NCBI GenBank assembly: GCA_026018925.1
Contig: JAKSZU010000003.1
Coordinates: 9,018,236 to 9,082,235 of the forward strand
DNA from: Tupaia tana
Taxonomy: Eukaryota > Chordata > Mammalia > Scandentia > Tupaiidae
DNA: 64,000 bases
Reading direction: 5' to 3'
Shown: positions 60,722-64,000 of the stretch, piece by piece
Layout: each line of letters opens with the position of its first letter
How positions within the stretch are numbered: the stretch's first letter is position 1
Made by a program: the position numbers and the translations under genes
Notes under the pieces: generated by a model
What the model saw: the letters and a program-made list of their open reading frames with translations, nothing else
What the model was told of the DNA's origin: nothing
Databases searched by the model: none

Positions 60722-60768
<47 letters not shown>

Positions 60769-62811
60769 CCTGCACTGAGTTATGTGAAAGAAGCAAACTT
60801 GTAACTTGTATGCTATTGCTTCTTTCATGATGTACATCTCTGGGAATGGCAATAAACAGATTTAATCTACCCCTAGCAGCACTGCAATGGGTCCTGCTCA
60901 TATTGGGCTCCTGGGAGCTGATTGTTAAACAGACCCATTATTAAAGATTAAATTATATAGGGTTTAAATGAAACAGATTACATTAAATTCAAAATTAATA
61001 ACTACTCAGAACTCATCTCTCTATTTTACTATTCTGTGTGCTCTTGAGGTCGTTTACATTTATTGTGTCTGTGTGACAGAAATACTGTGTCACAGTGTGC
61101 TCTCGGACACCTCTTCCCACTCTGCCCACTGCTGCCCTGTTGTTGCATGAAATCAACCAGTGTGGGGAATTTACAACAAGAAAATCGACAAATGCTACAA
61201 ATCAGGGCATCTTCTCCTTCCTTTTCAGAGAGAGCTGGTCGTTAAACGTTGACAAGCACAGCCCTGCCCTTACAATTCAATGCCCTTGGCCTTGGAGCAG
61301 GCTGGAAGAACTGAAGTCCTGTAATATTCAGGGGGCAGGAGGCAGCACCTTCAGTTTTGTGAAATAAGAATATTAGGTTTCTGATCCTGTAGGCTAAACT
61401 CCACGTACTACAGTATGAATCTTACACAATTTCTCTTATTTTAGTTTGGAAGCTAATTTTCATGCAGTTGATGAGGTATGAGTCTAGTTAGTGTATAGAT
61501 GCAGCAAAAAGATACACACACCGACATTAAGAAAGTAATTTAAAAAAAATAAGCAAAGGGAGTCCCTTTATATTAAGATAAAAATGTAGGAATATCAGAG
61601 TAGGTGCAACTGCTTTGGTTGCAGCTCCCGTGGATAACTGCAGTATCTAAGAGAAGGGTAATCAGGAAGGAGCTCAACCAAGGGAAGTGAGTTAAGTTTA
61701 TCCTAATTCTTTCTTATAAATTTAAATTTCTTCCTTTCTAACAAATGTGTACCTGGCAGGGACCAGGTTCCCAAACATGGTATTGTACGTAGATGGTCTT
61801 CAAAGAGTCCTCTGAGCCTGTGTGGAAAGGATTGTGTGGGCATGAATATTTATAGATTTCATCAAAGTCTCAATAGGGTCTATGACCCCAAGTTTTTAAT
61901 TCTGTTTTTTAAAAACTGGAATTATGTGTGCCCATTGCTAATGTTCCGGGATTTCTCACCTCTTCTACAGTACTTCAAAGTTTATTAATGGAGGATGAAT
62001 AATTCATTTTGAAGTTCGTTCATGCTTTGGAGAGAAGTTACGTGGGCCAAGACTCTTACTAATTCAGAGAAGATAGAAATGACTGGGAAGTTTACATTCT
62101 GTCCCTTTCAAAGATCATTTTGCTTTTAAAGAGACTCATTTGGGGGAGGCAGCAATTACTTCCCAATAACTTTAAACTAATTAATAAGCCATCAGGATTA
62201 ATGTAGCATATTCTATTCCAAATTACATTTAGGAGCATATGTCGTATATTCTTATAGCACAAGATTTAGAAACTATTTAAATATATAAAGAAAATTTAAA
62301 AACACAGCAGTGACTTTATACTTTTTCACGTGTTATTTTCTGGTAAACTTATTCCTCATTCTTAAAAATATGTATGTATCACACATGCGTATATATGTAA
62401 AAGTCTGCAATTTCAAAATGTTCCTTGAGTAACAAGGAACATTAGGGCGACACAGCAAGCTCACAGGATATGACAGTATAGTTTAGAATGTTAAAGGAAG
62501 CACAGCAATACTAGCTATCTTTTGGACACTGTGTGAAACACTAATTTAATGTAGTCAACCCTGACAGCACTAGGTCACACTACGATGTTTACGACAATGT
62601 TGTCTTTGTGAAGCTGGGTTTTTGGTCACTATTCTGATAAACAGGGATTATCTCAAAAGGAAAATGTAAAACAAACAAACAAAACAAGAACGGCCATGCT
62701 GAATCTGACTCCCTCATCTGACAAAGTGCACAGTTCAGGTGCCCTAAGAATATTAGTAAATAATTATTGTCAAGTGCAAATTAAATAAAATTAAGTATAT
62801 TTTCTGCTTTT

Positions 62812-62815
<4 letters not shown>
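60361..62815. other. Repeat-poor intron 6 stretch upstream of the CA repeat
   Basis: Apart from the A run, about 2.4 kb without a recognised repeat. 60380..60720 and 61060..61350 are less AT-rich than the rest; no exon-like match. Confidence 0.45.
60723..60766 (+). repeat. Pure poly(A) run of about 44
   Basis: Uninterrupted A run after tggctacctcac. No SINE body precedes it and no clear target duplication was found. Confidence 0.9.

Positions 62816-62854
<39 letters not shown>
62816..62854 (-). promoter_or_regulatory. CA repeat downstream of the exon 6 donor (transcript sense)
   Basis: About 19 GT units on the plus strand, i.e. CA repeats in the CNTNAP2 pre-mRNA, starting 95 nt after the exon 6 donor. 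Intronic CA repeats near donors are known hnRNP L binding sites that can change exon inclusion; an effect here is inferred. Confidence 0.6.
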
Positions 62855-62856
<2 letters not shown>

Positions 62857-62950
62857 CCATACTGCTACTACATTGTTAGGACATTCTTTCTGAAGTTGTT
62901 TGGACCTAATGGCTCGGCAGTGCTCTGGAACTACTAAGCCATGGGTGTAC

Positions 62951-63135
62951 CTCATAGTCCAGGTCCAGGTAGTCAAACTCGCCATTGGTGCGGAAGTGCT
63001 GCATGCTCCTGTCCAGAGTGAGGTTAATGCTGCGTCCCTGGCGCTCGATGACCACTGAGTGCCAGTGGTGGTCGTCCAGCAAGCTTCCTGTTGTCACAGA
63101 TGTGTGGCCATATATGGGGCCGAGCTGGTTGCTTC
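62951..63135 (-). CDS. CNTNAP2: CNTNAP2 exon 6 (laminin-G domain 1, C-terminal part)
   Basis: Internal exon of contactin-associated protein-like 2 (CASPR2), a single-pass neurexin-superfamily adhesion protein that works with contactin-2 and clusters Kv1 potassium channels at juxtaparanodes of myelinated axons. Read on the minus strand it follows a pyrimidine-rich acceptor ending in CAG and stops at GAG before donor gtacac. Length is 185 bp. It starts at codon position 2 and ends on a complete codon, matching human c.755-939. It encodes the last two bases of codon 252 and residues 253-313, from [10 protein letters not shown] to LDLDYE, including [16 protein letters not shown] and the N-glycosylation sequon NLT at N289. 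No stop or frameshift is visible. At the residues I remember it is almost identical to human (T266 where I recall M). Its length is not a multiple of three, so skipping would shift the frame. Confidence 0.97.
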
Positions 63136-63250
63136 CTGAGTAACAGGAGTGAGAAAGAGACAAGGCAATGATGACACTGCCAACTCTGTGTATGCAGCAA
63201 AGATCTTTCCTTTATGTCTAGAGGAGGACAGGCCGTCAAAGCTCTACCCC

Positions 63251-63510
63251 AAGCCAGCAGATGGAGTAGTGGTTACATCACAGACTCCCACATGACCGAC
63301 TCCAGTTCGAGTCCCAGACAGGGTGGCTTGAAAAATCACACCAGATGCTTGTGCATGCGTGCCCAAGATCCTGAGAGGAGAATGGAGGAGAAGGGAGTGC
63401 GACCTGGCCATCCCCCTGGAGAATGATTTCCCACTTCCCCTCTCACTGTCTTTCCTTCTTTCCTGCAAGCCCTAAGGCAAAAACCTCTCCAAACAAACAA
63501 ACAAACAAAC
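63251..63510 (+). repeat. tRNA-derived SINE, 115 bp upstream of exon 6
   Basis: Antisense to the gene. aagccagcagatggagtagt head, intact B box GGTTCGAGTCC-like cagttcgagtcc, body, (AAAC)n tail at 63491..63510. Approximate duplication CTCTACCCC / CTCTATCCC. Confidence 0.92.
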
Positions 63511-63519
63511 CTCTATCCC

Positions 63520-64000
63520 TAGAAGTTAACCTGGGGAAACCAGTATGAAACTTTACTTAAAATCAGGTCTATGTTCAGAGTACGAACACACTATTAAAGA
63601 TGGCAAATAGTTCGCTCTCTAAAGAAAAGGGGGGGGGGGGGTTCTCCTTCCTCTCTTCCTCCTCCCCTTTTTTGCCCAGTGAGGGTGTGTGTCAGGAATT
63701 TTGCTAAATTTCAGCAGGTTCCCAGTAAAGTCAGTGTCACATGGGCTTTAAAGTCGGAGTTGTGGATCCTGTCGTTGACTCTACCTAATTATTAGCTTGG
63801 GGTATGATCCTGGGAAAACCAAGGGCTGACGGTCTGGCATATAGAATACTCCTTGACTGCCACCTGTTAACCTGTCATGATTGTTAACACTGATCAAGAC
63901 AAACACCATGGCGATTTTCTGTTTTCATCATCTCTAAAAGCCATGATTGTAAAGTAAGTGCTATGAAGTATTTATTGGCATACAGAATTTATTTATTCAT
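63520..64000. other. Intron 5 sequence at the window edge
   Basis: A G run (63629..63640) and a short pyrimidine tract after it; otherwise nothing recognised. Confidence 0.5.

Larger units (their letters stand above)
56908..62950 (-). other. CNTNAP2: CNTNAP2 intron 6 (complete)
   Basis: 6,043-bp phase 0 intron between exons 6 and 7. In transcript order it holds a CA repeat 95 nt after the donor, about 2.3 kb of sequence with no recognised repeat, a poly(A)-like run, a MIR fragment, an ATAAAT array, a MER2-type element split by a SINE, a mariner-like MITE beside a GATA array, and about 1.3 kb of AT-rich sequence. Confidence 0.93.
63136..64000 (-). other. CNTNAP2: CNTNAP2 intron 5, 3' end
   Basis: The part of intron 5 next to the exon 6 acceptor, a phase 1 intron. 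It holds one long-form SINE at 63251..63510, antisense to the gene, and a 12-base G run near 63629..63640. The remaining sequence to the window edge shows no recognised repeat or coding signal. Confidence 0.9.

Overview
The window is a piece of a eutherian mammalian genome lying wholly inside one very large gene, CNTNAP2 (contactin-associated protein-like 2, CASPR2), transcribed on the minus strand. Only 594 of the 64,000 bases are recognisably coding. Three exons fit the known human exon lengths and phases exactly: exon 6 (62951..63135, 185 bp), exon 7 (56764..56907, 144 bp) and exon 8 (52859..53123, 265 bp). Together they encode residues 252-450 in human numbering, the end of laminin-G domain 1 and the start of laminin-G domain 2. 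The rest is the 3' end of intron 5, complete introns 6 (6,043 bp) and 7 (3,640 bp), and the first 52.9 kb of intron 8. No other gene, RNA gene or CRISPR array was found. The open reading frames outside the exons are chance frames or sit in repeats.

The intronic sequence is dominated by one lineage-specific, tRNA-derived SINE family with poly(A) tails and L1-type target-site duplications. More than 40 copies lie on both strands, from strongly diverged to nearly pristine (e.g. 37973..38280, 48408..48683, 22327..22594). At least three structural classes exist: a long form (~250 bp plus tail), a short form (tRNA part plus a CT-rich tail only), and a variant with a different head. No Alu, B1, B2 or carnivore CAN SINE was seen, so the source is not an ape, monkey, mouse-like rodent or carnivore. 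From the SINE I suspect a less-studied eutherian such as a colugo, but this is weakly supported memory, not proof.

Older layers under the SINEs are an almost full-length Tigger1-type transposon (about 10678..14210) broken by five SINEs, a MER2-type element (59196..59762) broken by one SINE, a MER5A copy (35826..36061), several MaLR-type LTRs, L2 and MIR remnants, and an L1 3' end (43930..44330). A set of 69-80 bp palindromic mariner-like MITEs flanked by TA (41355, 47724, 58287, 34141, 21467) shares a terminus I cannot assign to a named mammalian family.

There is no sign of a new multi-gene system. The most informative points are mechanistic: a SINE with a perfect 16-bp target duplication but no 3' tail (19043..19291), two opposite SINEs sharing one target site that is now present three times (49761..50349), the MITE family, and a long CA repeat about 95 nt downstream of the exon 6 donor that could act on splicing.
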